Of a stretch of DNA of 64,000 nt, positions 1 to 8,666 are shown piece after piece. Position 1 is the first letter of the stretch; every line of letters starts with the position of its first letter. Both the position numbers and the translations under genes were made by a program. Location: contig NZ_JAUOEM010000004.1 in NCBI RefSeq assembly GCF_030540875.1, positions 321,533 through 385,532 on the forward strand. Direction: 5' to 3'. The DNA comes from Flavivirga amylovorans. GTDB taxonomy: Bacteria; Bacteroidota; Bacteroidia; Flavobacteriales; Flavobacteriaceae. The notes beneath the pieces were generated by a model that worked only from the letters and a program-made list of their open reading frames with translations, searched no databases and had not been told where the DNA came from.

Positions 1-1410
1 AACATCACCGATGGCGCAACCATGACAATTATCAATGACGATGCAGCCGCAGTAACCATAGCTAATGTAAGTGGCAACGAAAACGATGGTTCCATCACGG
101 TAACAGCAACATTGGACAATGCCGTACAGGGCGGGTTTACAGTAGATGTGAGTACGGCAGACGGAACGGCCACTACAGCAGATAGTGATTATTCCGCTGT
201 AACGAGTCAGACCTTAACCTTTACAGGAACTGCCAGTGAGACCCAGACCTTCACAGTGACACCTACAGGAGACACTAAATTGGAGACCAATGAAACCATC
301 ACTGTTTCACAATCTAACTTGGCAGCTACAACATTGGGAGTAAACATCACCGATGGCGCAACCATGACAATTATCAATGACGATGCTGCAGCGGTAACCA
401 TAGCTAATGTAAGTGGCAACGAAAACGATGGTTCCATCACGGTAACCGCAACATTGGACAATGCCGTACAGGGCGGGTTTACAGTAGATGTAAGTACAGC
501 TGATGGAACTGCCACTACAGCAGATAGTGATTATTCTGCTGTAACGAGTCAGACCTTAACCTTTACGGGAAATGCCAGTGAGACCCAGACCTTCACAGTG
601 ACACCTACAGGAGATACTAAATTGGAGACCAATGAAACCATCACTGTTTCACAATCTAACTTGGCAGCTACAACATTGGGAGTAAACATCACCGATGGCG
701 CAACCATGACAATTATCAATGACGATGCAGCCGCAGTAACCATAGCTAATGTAAGTGGCAACGAAAACGATGGTTCCATCACGGTAACAGCAACATTGGA
801 CAATGCCGTACAGGGCGGGTTTACAGTAGATGTGAGTACGGCAGACGGAACGGCCACTACAGCAGATAGTGATTATTCCGCGGTAACGAGTCAGACCTTA
901 ACCTTTACGGGAAATGCCAGTGAGACCCAGACCTTCACAGTGACGCCTACAGGAGATACTAAATTGGAGACCAATGAAACCATCGCTATTTCACAATCTA
1001 ACTTGGCAGCTACAACATTGGGAGTAAACATCACCGATGGCGCAACCATGACAATTATCAATGACGATGCAGCCGCAGTAACCATAGCTAATGTAAGTGG
1101 CAACGAAAACGATGGTTCCATCACGGTAACAGCAACACTGGACAATGCCGTACAAGGTGGGTTTACAGTAGACGTAAGCACGGCAGACGGTACCGCTACC
1201 ACAGCAGATAGTGATTATTCTGCTGTAACGAGTCAGACCTTAACCTTTACAGGAACTGCCAGTGAGAGCCAGACCTTCACAGTGACACCTACAGGAGATA
1301 CTAAATTGGAGACCAATGAAGCCATCACTGTTTCACAATCTAACTTGGCAGCTACAACATTGTCGGTAAACATCACCGATGGCGCAACCGTAACCATATT
1401 AAATGATGAT
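1..1410 (+). repeat. Tandem 342-bp Calx-beta coding repeats
   Basis: Units begin at 1, 343, 685 and 1027, each exactly 342 bp (114 codons), followed by a partial fifth start at 1369 that diverges after about 40 bp. At protein level the units differ by only a few residues (for example TGT versus TGN, NETIT versus NETIA or NEAIT). The array certainly continues to the left of the window, because unit 1 starts at base 1. Confidence 0.97.
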
Positions 1411-1974
1411 TTTCAGGCTACAGTAACTACTAGTGATGCAAGCTCAATAACATCAAATACAGTTGATTTGGGAGGAGAGGTAACAGCAGAAGGATCTTCG
1501 TCGGTTACGGCACGAGGAATAGTATATGCAATTACCTCGGAAAATGCTACCCCACAAATAGGAGGCGCAAATGTAATTATTGATGATAATGGAATAGGTT
1601 CAGGTGTTTTTAGTGAAACTATTTCCAGCTTGGCAGCGAACACCCAATACTCTTATGTTGCTTATGCCACTAACACCCAAGGCACAAGTTATGGATCTGT
1701 GAAAACATTTTCGACTACAACATTAGGTATAGAAGAAGAGTCGTTAAAAGTTTCAATAAATGTATACCCAAATCCGATTAATAATCTATTACATATAAAT
1801 ACTAATAATATCAAGCTTGAGAAAGTAATAGTATATGACATTTTAGGAAAAGTGATAAAGAACATTGAAATCGAAAATAAAGTGATTGACTTTTCTAATA
1901 TGAATAAAGGTATTTATTTATTAAAAATATTGACTGGTGAAGGAACACTAGTAAAGAGAATTGTTAAGAAATAA
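1..1974 (+). CDS. Secreted Calx-beta repeat protein with T9SS type A sorting tail (5' end missing)
   Basis: The reading frame is open from base 1, so the N-terminus lies outside the window. It holds four near-identical 114-residue units of Calx-beta type (DGTA, DY, tLtF, E-x-NE and INDD motifs), then a fibronectin III-like segment around residues 480-580 ending in VKTFSTTTLG. The last 75 or so residues look like a type IX secretion sorting domain: YPNPINN, VYDILGK, and a final KGIYLLKI...VKRIVKK. The family role is a cell-surface or secreted adhesin-like protein exported by T9SS. Calx-beta units often bind calcium, but binding is not proven here. A hairpin terminator follows directly. The function of the whole protein cannot be told from this end. 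The domain assignment is firm; ligand and role are unknown. Confidence 0.9.
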   Translation, partial: NITDGATMTIINDDAAAVTIANVSGNENDGSITVTATLDNAVQGGFTVDVSTADGTATTADSDYSAVTSQTLTFTGTASETQTFTVTPTGDTKLETNETITVSQSNLAATTLGVNITDGATMTIINDDAAAVTIANVSGNENDGSITVTATLDNAVQGGFTVDVSTADGTATTADSDYSAVTSQTLTFTGNASETQTFTVTPTGDTKLETNETITVSQSNLAATTLGVNITDGATMTIINDDAAAVTIANVSGNENDGSITVTATLDNAVQGGFTVDVSTADGTATTADSDYSAVTSQTLTFTGNASETQTFTVTPTGDTKLETNETIAISQSNLAATTLGVNITDGATMTIINDDAAAVTIANVSGNENDGSITVTATLDNAVQGGFTVDVSTADGTATTADSDYSAVTSQTLTFTGTASESQTFTVTPTGDTKLETNEAITVSQSNLAATTLSVNITDGATVTILNDDFQATVTTSDASSITSNTVDLGGEVTAEGSSSVTARGIVYAITSENATPQIGGANVIIDDNGIGSGVFSETISSLAANTQYSYVAYATNTQGTSYGSVKTFSTTTLGIEEESLKVSINVYPNPINNLLHINTNNIKLEKVIVYDILGKVIKNIEIENKVIDFSNMNKGIYLLKILTGEGTLVKRIVKK

Positions 1975-2017
1975 GATTAAAGATAAATTTAAAAGATTTT
2001 TATTACTTAAAACCTAC

Positions 2018-2047
2018 AAAGCCTTTCCCAATTGGAAAGGCTTTTTG
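2018..2047 (+). terminator. Rho-independent terminator after the Calx-beta gene
   Basis: An 11-bp perfect stem (AAAGCCTTTCC / GGAAAGGCTTT) with a 5-base loop is followed by Ts, 43 bases after the stop codon. Confidence 0.85.
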
Positions 2048-2152
2048 TTTATATTTGCTTGTACTCAACTTTTTTGTCATTTTCGCGAAGGCAGAAACCT
2101 ATTTAAACTGAAACAAATATCATCTTAAGTACAGTCAAATGAGTCTACAAAT

Positions 2153-3175
2153 ATGAACGAAAATCTAGATCCATCCAACGAAAATTTCTCTCCAGAGGAA
2201 TTAGATGTAGAAAAAAAATTAAGGCCACTATCCTTTGATGACTTTACAGGTCAGGATCAAGTTTTAGAGAACCTCCAAATCTTTGTTCAAGCAGCGAACT
2301 TAAGAACAGAAGCATTAGATCATACGTTGTTTCATGGTCCTCCAGGGTTAGGTAAAACGACCTTAGCCCATATATTAGCGAACGAATTAAATGTTGGTAT
2401 AAAAATAACATCGGGACCTGTTTTAGATAAACCAGGCGATCTAGCAGGTTTACTTACTAATTTAGATGATCGCGATGTATTGTTTATAGATGAAATTCAT
2501 CGATTAAGTCCCATCGTAGAAGAGTATTTATATTCTGCTATGGAAGACTATAGGATTGATATTATGATTGAGTCGGGTCCTAATGCACGATCCGTACAAA
2601 TCAATTTAAATCCGTTTACATTAGTAGGTGCTACAACCCGTTCCGGGTTATTAACCGCACCAATGCGTGCACGTTTTGGTATTCAAAGTAGACTGCAATA
2701 TTATAAAACAGATTTACTAACAACCATCATACAGCGAAGTGCCAGTATTTTAAATATGCCAATATCTATGGAAGCGGCTATAGAAATTGCTGGACGAAGT
2801 AGAGGCACGCCAAGAATAGCAAATGCTTTACTACGTCGTGTTCGAGATTTTGCCCAAATAAAAGGCAATGGAACCATCGATATTAAAATTGCAAAGTTTG
2901 CCTTAGAAGCTTTAAATGTAGATGCACATGGATTGGATGATATGGACAACAAGATTCTATTAACCATCATAGATAAATTTAAAGGTGGACCTGTAGGCCT
3001 CACAACTATTGCTACAGCGGTTAGTGAAAGTCCGGAAACCATAGAAGAAGTATATGAGCCTTTTTTAATTCAACAAGGGTTTATTATGCGAACACCTCGT
3101 GGACGAGAAGTTACCGAGCAAGCTTATAAACATTTAGGTAGAATAAAAGGAGATATTCAAGGAGGGTTATTTTAA
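2153..3175 (+). CDS. ruvB: Holliday junction branch migration ATPase RuvB
   Basis: RuvB is the hexameric AAA+ motor that drives branch migration of Holliday junctions together with RuvA, whose gene is found at 8079. The 340-residue length is normal for the family. Visible marks are Walker [10 protein letters not shown] at residues 62-70, Walker [10 protein letters not shown] around 110-118, the sensor segment [18 protein letters not shown], and a C-terminal winged helix with [17 protein letters not shown] Bacteroidetes-like -7 box (TATATTTG, 2050-2057) lies about 95 bases upstream, directly after the preceding terminator, although a good -33 box is not evident. The gene stands alone between a terminator and a palindromic repeat. 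The call is secure. Confidence 0.97.
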   Translation: MNENLDPSNENFSPEELDVEKKLRPLSFDDFTGQDQVLENLQIFVQAANLRTEALDHTLFHGPPGLGKTTLAHILANELNVGIKITSGPVLDKPGDLAGLLTNLDDRDVLFIDEIHRLSPIVEEYLYSAMEDYRIDIMIESGPNARSVQINLNPFTLVGATTRSGLLTAPMRARFGIQSRLQYYKTDLLTTIIQRSASILNMPISMEAAIEIAGRSRGTPRIANALLRRVRDFAQIKGNGTIDIKIAKFALEALNVDAHGLDDMDNKILLTIIDKFKGGPVGLTTIATAVSESPETIEEVYEPFLIQQGFIMRTPRGREVTEQAYKHLGRIKGDIQGGLF

Positions 3176-3180
3176 TATTG

Positions 3181-3210
3181 GTGTCATTCCTGCGGAGTCA
3201 GGAATCCACT
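3181..3210. repeat. Short palindromic intergenic repeat (TCATTCCTGCG family)
   Basis: GTCATTCCTGCGGAGTCAGGAATCC can fold as a short hairpin (ATTCCTG / CAGGAAT). Related elements occur at 16012, 18941, 21424 and 45687, always outside genes. Confidence 0.75.
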
Positions 3211-3259
3211 CGATACCATAAGAGTAACATGTTAAAAAAAGCATTTTAATAATCTACGC

Positions 3260-4597
3260 ATGCCAAAATACAGATACCCAAATAAGCTTCCCTTTTATAA
3301 ATTCTTAATAAAATCATCTACCATAGCAAAGAACCCCATTCCATTTCACAATAAATGGTTTAATGAAGTGGGCGATACATTTGCAATTAAATCCCCTTTT
3401 TACGGACACATCGTTTTAACACGAGATGCTGTTGTGACAAAACACATGCTTCAGAAAAACCATAAGGTATATTATAAATCTAAAATTCAAACTACCTATT
3501 TATCAAAATATGTTGGTTATGGTTTATTAACTTCAAGTGGCGATTATTGGTTAAAACAACGTCGGTTAATTCAACCTGCATTTCATAAAGAGAAAATTCA
3601 AAATCTAGTTGAGATTATTGATAAAGCTATAAACGAACAGGTAAAGAATATTAATGCAGGCGGGTTTGTAGAATTATATCCAATAATGAATGAGTTGGCG
3701 TTCGAAGTAGTGGCTAAATCATTATTTAATTTTTCAGCAGAAAAAGAAACCTTAAAACGATTGCAGTTTATTATTGAAAAGTTACAACTGTTTATTGTTA
3801 AAGAATTAAGAATGCCATATAAAAAATTATGGTACACAGTATCGGGAGAGATTAGATACCATATGAAACTGGTAAAAGAAAGTAGAAATATCATTAATAC
3901 AATTATAGACCAAAGACGGGAATCAAAAGAAGCACATGATGACCTTCTGGATATGTTACTCTCTGCAAATTATGAAGATGGAACATCAATGACTAATGAG
4001 CAATTAATTGATGAAATATTAATTTTATTTGTAGCAGGGCATGAAACAACAGCCAATGCATTAACCTTTACATTAAAATTGTTGGCTCAAAATAAAGAAG
4101 CTTTGACAAAGGTTGAAACTGAGGTTGAAGAAACGAATGTTAAAAACTTAATGCCTCTTCAAGAGATTTCTCAGCTTAACTACACGAAGTGTTGTATAGA
4201 AGAAAGTCTTCGTTTATATCCTCCCGCCTGGATAACTGATAGAGTAAATATTGAAGACGATAAAATAGATGACTATGTATTAAAAAAAGGAACCATTATA
4301 GGGGCATCCATTTATGAATTACATAGAAATAAAAATTATTGGGATAGTCCAGAAGTATTTAAGCCATCTCGTTTTTTTGAAGAAAACAAAAAAGAAATAA
4401 TGCCTTATTATATGCCATTTGGCGCAGGGCCAAGATTGTGCATAGGCAATAATTTTGCTATGTATGAAATGATTTTGGCAGTAAACACAATATTGAAAAA
4501 ATTCGATATATCTACCGATAACGATACTATAAAAGTAAACCCTTTAATAACACTAAAACCTGTTGATGTAAAATTGAAGTTTACTTTAAAAACTTAA
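3260..4597 (+). CDS. Cytochrome P450
   Basis: A haem-thiolate monooxygenase of 445 residues. The I-helix oxygen-binding motif AGHETTAN, the K-helix ExxR within EESLRLYPP, and the haem-ligand loop FGAGPRLCIGNNFA with the ligand Cys394 are all present and intact. No signal peptide or N-terminal membrane anchor is seen, so a soluble bacterial P450 is likely. No ferredoxin, ferredoxin reductase or biosynthetic partner lies nearby, so the electron donor must be encoded elsewhere and the substrate cannot be guessed; fatty-acid or terpenoid hydroxylation are common for such orphan enzymes. It is flanked by repeat elements on both sides. Family assignment is certain; the substrate is unknown. Confidence 0.95.
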   Translation: MPKYRYPNKLPFYKFLIKSSTIAKNPIPFHNKWFNEVGDTFAIKSPFYGHIVLTRDAVVTKHMLQKNHKVYYKSKIQTTYLSKYVGYGLLTSSGDYWLKQRRLIQPAFHKEKIQNLVEIIDKAINEQVKNINAGGFVELYPIMNELAFEVVAKSLFNFSAEKETLKRLQFIIEKLQLFIVKELRMPYKKLWYTVSGEIRYHMKLVKESRNIINTIIDQRRESKEAHDDLLDMLLSANYEDGTSMTNEQLIDEILILFVAGHETTANALTFTLKLLAQNKEALTKVETEVEETNVKNLMPLQEISQLNYTKCCIEESLRLYPPAWITDRVNIEDDKIDDYVLKKGTIIGASIYELHRNKNYWDSPEVFKPSRFFEENKKEIMPYYMPFGAGPRLCIGNNFAMYEMILAVNTILKKFDISTDNDTIKVNPLITLKPVDVKLKFTLKT

Positions 4598-4603
4598 ATA
4601 GTT

Positions 4604-4690
4604 CTATAGTGTCAAGCTGAGCGCAGTCGAAGCCTAAAAGGAGTTACTTGTTAAACGAGCACTTCGACTGCGCTCAGTATAACACCATAG
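4604..4690. repeat. Inverted pair of GCGCAGTCGAAG elements
   Basis: Two copies of a CTGAGCGCAGTCGAAG element face each other (about 4604-4634 and 4659-4690), separated by about 24 bases. Their flanks also match (CTATAGTGT versus CTATGGTGT in reverse complement), so the transcript could form a long hairpin behind the P450 gene. A related single copy lies inside the 5' end of sprA. Confidence 0.85.
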
Positions 4691-4748
4691 AATTCATTTA
4701 TAAAAGCTTTACATAAATAATAGCTGAATGAGGGATCAAACCCAAGAA

Positions 4749-5675
4749 ATGAATTTAAAAACTAAATATACAAACCTCATTAAAACCGAAGCCAAGCGCC
4801 TAGGCTTTTTATCATGTGGTATAAGTAAAGCGCAGTTTTTAGAAGAAGAAGCACCTAGATTAGAAAAATGGTTAAATAAGAATATGAATGGGCAAATGCA
4901 ATACATGGAAAACCATTTTGATAAACGTTTAGACCCAACAAAATTAGTAGAAGGTTCTAAAAGTGTTGTTTCACTGTTATTGAATTATTATCCATCGGAA
5001 CTTCAAGAAGACAAAACAGCTCCAAAAATTAGTAAATATGCTTATGGAAGCGATTATCATTTCATAATAAAAGATAAACTCAAATCACTTTTAAATTTCA
5101 TTCAAGAAGAGATCGGGGAGGTAGATGGACGTGCTTTTGTAGATTCTGCTCCCGTTTTAGATAAAGCCTGGGCTGCAAAAAGTGGTCTGGGTTGGATTGG
5201 AAAACACAGTAATTTAATAACTCAACAAATAGGCTCTTTTTATTTTATAGCAGAACTTATTATCGATTTAGATTTAGAATACGATTCACCAACAACAGAT
5301 CATTGTGGTACCTGTACAGCATGTATTGATGCCTGTCCAACCCAAGCAATAACAGAACCCTATGTAGTAGATGGCAGCAAATGTATTTCTTATTTCACCA
5401 TAGAATTAAAAGAAAATATTCCAACAGAATTTAAAGGACAGTTTGATGATTGGATGTTTGGCTGCGACGTATGTCAGGATGTGTGTCCATGGAATCGATT
5501 TTCGAAACCACATAGCGAACCACTTTTTAACCCACACCCAGAATTATTATCTATGACCAAAAAAGATTGGGAAGAAATTACAGAAGATACCTTTAAGAAA
5601 GTCTTTCAAAAGTCCGCAGTAAAACGCACTAAGTTTTCAGGTTTAAAAAGAAATATCAATTTTTTAAAAGATTAG
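4749..5675 (+). CDS. queG: Epoxyqueuosine reductase QueG
   Basis: QueG reduces epoxyqueuosine to queuosine in the tRNA wobble position, using a cobalamin cofactor and two 4Fe-4S clusters. The ferredoxin-like cluster motifs [16 protein letters not shown] and [12 protein letters not shown] are visible in the C-terminal half, and [15 protein letters not shown] is a conserved catalytic-domain segment. I chose the ATG at 4749 ([12 protein letters not shown]) because homologs begin with a similar K-Y-x-x-LIK helix; an in-frame ATG at 4728 would add seven residues with no family counterpart. Cytoplasmic. The start is uncertain, the identity is not. Confidence 0.94.
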   Translation: MNLKTKYTNLIKTEAKRLGFLSCGISKAQFLEEEAPRLEKWLNKNMNGQMQYMENHFDKRLDPTKLVEGSKSVVSLLLNYYPSELQEDKTAPKISKYAYGSDYHFIIKDKLKSLLNFIQEEIGEVDGRAFVDSAPVLDKAWAAKSGLGWIGKHSNLITQQIGSFYFIAELIIDLDLEYDSPTTDHCGTCTACIDACPTQAITEPYVVDGSKCISYFTIELKENIPTEFKGQFDDWMFGCDVCQDVCPWNRFSKPHSEPLFNPHPELLSMTKKDWEEITEDTFKKVFQKSAVKRTKFSGLKRNINFLKD

Positions 5676-5731
5676 TTATTTCCTTTAATAGGATTATTAT
5701 CTTTGTTAGTTTAGTTAATTAAGAAATAATT

Positions 5732-8029
5732 ATGAGCGAAGAAAGCAAACGAAGAGAGGCCCTTATATATCACGCAAAACCAACTCCAGGTAAAATAGCA
5801 GTAGTTCCAACTAAAAAATATGCTAGCCAAAGAGATTTATCCTTAGCCTATTCACCAGGTGTAGCAGCACCCTGTTTAGAGATTGAAAAAAATAAAGACA
5901 ACGCTTATAAGTATACGGCAAAAGGAAACCTGGTAGCCGTAATTTCTAATGGTACTGCGGTTTTAGGTTTAGGAAACATTGGTCCAGAAGCATCAAAACC
6001 AGTGATGGAAGGAAAGGGACTTTTGTTTAAGATTTTTGCCGATATTGATGTGTTTGATATTGAAGTAGGAACCGAGAATATTGATGAATTTATTCAAACG
6101 GTAAAAATGATAGCCCCAACTTTTGGTGGTATCAATTTAGAAGATATTAAAGCCCCAGAAGCTTTTGAAATAGAAAGGCGACTTAAGGAAGAACTAGATA
6201 TTCCTGTGATGCATGATGACCAACATGGTACAGCTATTATTTCGGCTGCTGCGTTGATAAATGCTGTAGAATTAGCAGAAAAAAAGATTGAAGATGTTAA
6301 AATAGTAATAAGTGGAGCCGGTGCTGCTGCCATCTCTTGTTCTCGTTTATATCAATCCTGTGGTGCAAAACGAGAAAACATGGTCATGCTCGATAGCAAA
6401 GGTGTTATAAGAAATGATAGAGAGAATCTAACTGAAGAAAAAGCAGAATTTGCAACTCACAGAAAAATAGATACTCTAGATGAAGCCATGAAAGATGCCG
6501 ATGTTTTTATTGGTCTTTCAATGGCGAATATTGTATCTCGAGATATGTTATTAGCTATGGAGAAAAACCCAATTGTTTTTGCTATGGCCAATCCAGATCC
6601 AGAGATAAAATACGATATAGCCGTTGCTACACGTAAGGATATCATTATGGCTACAGGGCGTAGTGACCATCCTAATCAAGTAAATAACGTGTTAGGGTTT
6701 CCATTTATATTTAGAGGTGCGTTGGATGTTCGTGCTACAAAGATTAATGAAGCTATGAAAATGGCTGCTGTTAAAGCATTAGCTAAATTGGCAAAAGAGC
6801 CAGTTCCTGAGCAGGTTAATATCGCTTACGGAGAAACCAAACTTATATTTGGTAAAAATTATATTATACCAAAACCTTTTGATCCACGTCTTATCGCTGA
6901 AGTGCCTCCGGCTGTAGCTAAAGCAGCAATGGAGAGTGGTGTTGCTAAACACCCTATAGCTGATTGGGAAAAATACAAAGACACCTTGTTAGAACGATTA
7001 GGTTCTGATAATAAGTTGGTTAGATTGCTTTTAAATAGAGCCAAATTGAATCCGAAACGTGTAGTGTTTGCTGAAGCAGACCAGTTAGACGTTTTAAAAG
7101 CGGCTCAAATAGTTTATGAAGAAGGAATCGCGCATCCCATTTTATTAGGAAGAAAAGAAACTATAGAAGCACTTATGGCAGAAATTGAGTTTGATGCTGA
7201 TATTCCTATTATCGATCCAAAAACAGAAGAAGAGAACCCACGTAAAAATAAGTATGCTAAAGTATATTGGGAGCAACGAAAACGAAGAGGTGTAACGTAC
7301 TATTCTGCACAACGTTTAATGAGGGAACGTAATTACTTTGCAGCCATGATGGTTAACGAAGGTGATGCAGATGCCCTTATTTCTGGATATTCTCGCAACT
7401 ATCCAACAGTGGTAAAACCAATGTTAGAACTTATAGGGATGGTGCATGGAGTAACGCGTATAGCAACCACCAATTTAATGATGACAAAAAGAGGCCCTTT
7501 ATTTTTAAGTGATACCTCAATAAATATTGATCCTAGTGCTAAAGATTTAGCAAAAATCACTCAAATGACAGCAAAAGTCATTAAGATGTTTGGTTTAGAT
7601 CCCGTATTAGCAATGGTGTCCTATTCTAATTTCGGATCTTCAGACCATGAAAAGGCATCAAAGATAAGAGAAGCTGTATCGTATTTACATCGTCATTTTC
7701 CAGATATGAATGTAGATGGTGAGTTACAAACAGATTTTGCTTTAAATGATGATATGCTTCGGGAGAAATTTCCTTTTTCTAAATTAGTAGGGAAGAAGGT
7801 AAATGCACTAATTTTTCCGAATCTGGATTCGGCAAATATCACTTATAAATTATTAAAAGAATTACATGAAGCCGATTCTATAGGCCCTATTATGATGGGT
7901 ATGAAAAAGCCAGTACATATTCTGCAATTAGGAGCGAGTGTTGATGAAATTGTAAACATGGCAGCTATTGCGGTCATAGATGCTCAGCATAAAGAAAAAT
8001 GGGAGTTAGAAAATGCTGGTAGGAAGTAA
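5732..8029 (+). CDS. maeB: NADP-dependent malic enzyme (MaeB type, with phosphotransacetylase-like domain)
   Basis: The enzyme oxidatively decarboxylates malate to pyruvate. At 765 residues it is the long MaeB form: an N-terminal malic domain with [12 protein letters not shown] and [17 protein letters not shown], a Rossmann segment SGAGAAAIS near residues 194-202, then from about residue 430 a domain of phosphate acetyltransferase type ([35 protein letters not shown]-like region). In characterised MaeB proteins this second domain is regulatory and lacks transacetylase activity; I infer the same here. A -7-like TATCTTTG (5698-5705) sits upstream. The gene ends 49 bases before ruvA, a neighbour order common in Flavobacteriaceae. 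Confidence 0.95.
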   Translation: MSEESKRREALIYHAKPTPGKIAVVPTKKYASQRDLSLAYSPGVAAPCLEIEKNKDNAYKYTAKGNLVAVISNGTAVLGLGNIGPEASKPVMEGKGLLFKIFADIDVFDIEVGTENIDEFIQTVKMIAPTFGGINLEDIKAPEAFEIERRLKEELDIPVMHDDQHGTAIISAAALINAVELAEKKIEDVKIVISGAGAAAISCSRLYQSCGAKRENMVMLDSKGVIRNDRENLTEEKAEFATHRKIDTLDEAMKDADVFIGLSMANIVSRDMLLAMEKNPIVFAMANPDPEIKYDIAVATRKDIIMATGRSDHPNQVNNVLGFPFIFRGALDVRATKINEAMKMAAVKALAKLAKEPVPEQVNIAYGETKLIFGKNYIIPKPFDPRLIAEVPPAVAKAAMESGVAKHPIADWEKYKDTLLERLGSDNKLVRLLLNRAKLNPKRVVFAEADQLDVLKAAQIVYEEGIAHPILLGRKETIEALMAEIEFDADIPIIDPKTEEENPRKNKYAKVYWEQRKRRGVTYYSAQRLMRERNYFAAMMVNEGDADALISGYSRNYPTVVKPMLELIGMVHGVTRIATTNLMMTKRGPLFLSDTSINIDPSAKDLAKITQMTAKVIKMFGLDPVLAMVSYSNFGSSDHEKASKIREAVSYLHRHFPDMNVDGELQTDFALNDDMLREKFPFSKLVGKKVNALIFPNLDSANITYKLLKELHEADSIGPIMMGMKKPVHILQLGASVDEIVNMAAIAVIDAQHKEKWELENAGRK

Positions 8030-8078
8030 CTTAATGTGAATAAATTTATTACATTTGGTCGGTTAACGAACAAAATAC

Positions 8079-8660
8079 ATGATAACTCATATTCAAGGGA
8101 AGCTTACTGAAAAAAATCCAACACATGTTGTTATAGAATGTAACGGAGTAGGTTATATGCTAAATATTTCATTACATACTTTTTCTCAAATTTCAGACAC
8201 TGAGCATTTAAAGCTATTTACGCACCTGCAAGTTAAAGAAGATTCACACACACTTTATGGATTCTCCTCTTTGGCAGAAAGAGAAATTTTTAGACTGTTA
8301 ATTTCTGTAAGTGGTATTGGAGCAAGCACAGCACGTACCATGTTGTCTTCATTAACACCAAAACAGATAAGAGAAGGGATTGCCTCAAACGATGTTGCTT
8401 TAATTCAATCCATAAAAGGAATTGGAGCAAAAACGGCACAACGTGTTATCATAGATTTAAAGGATAAAATCTTAAAGATTTATGATATTGATGAAGTTTC
8501 CGTTTCTCAGGGCAATACCAACAAAGAAGAAGCGTTATCTGCATTAGAAGTGCTTGGTTTTGTAAAGAAACAAGCAGAACGTGTTGTGGATAAAATTATG
8601 ATGACACAACCTGATGCTAATGTGGAAACCATTATAAAACAAGCTTTAAAAAATTTATAG
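8079..8660 (+). CDS. ruvA: Holliday junction branch migration protein RuvA
   Basis: RuvA tetramers bind the four-way junction and load RuvB. The 193-residue protein has an N-terminal OB-fold (MITHIQGKL, ECNGVGYML), two helix-hairpin-helix motifs (VSGIGASTARTML and IKGIGAKTAQRVI), and the C-terminal three-helix domain III (EEALSALEVLGF) that contacts RuvB. A -7-like TACATTTG lies at 8050-8057, only 22 bases before the ATG, which suggests a short leader. It ends six bases before the sprA start, so sprA may be partly co-transcribed. ruvB is about 5 kb away instead of adjacent, as is common in Bacteroidetes. Confidence 0.96.
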   Translation: MITHIQGKLTEKNPTHVVIECNGVGYMLNISLHTFSQISDTEHLKLFTHLQVKEDSHTLYGFSSLAEREIFRLLISVSGIGASTARTMLSSLTPKQIREGIASNDVALIQSIKGIGAKTAQRVIIDLKDKILKIYDIDEVSVSQGNTNKEEALSALEVLGFVKKQAERVVDKIMMTQPDANVETIIKQALKNL

Positions 8661-8666
8661 TAGACT

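Noticed and set aside
207-1202. Three minus-strand frames of about 102 codons repeated through the Calx-beta array
   Set aside because: They are shadows of the plus-strand repeats: same period, no independent motif, and they vanish where the repeats end.
1-1410. Repeat array as a possible CRISPR
   Set aside because: The unit is 342 bp, coding and without spacers.
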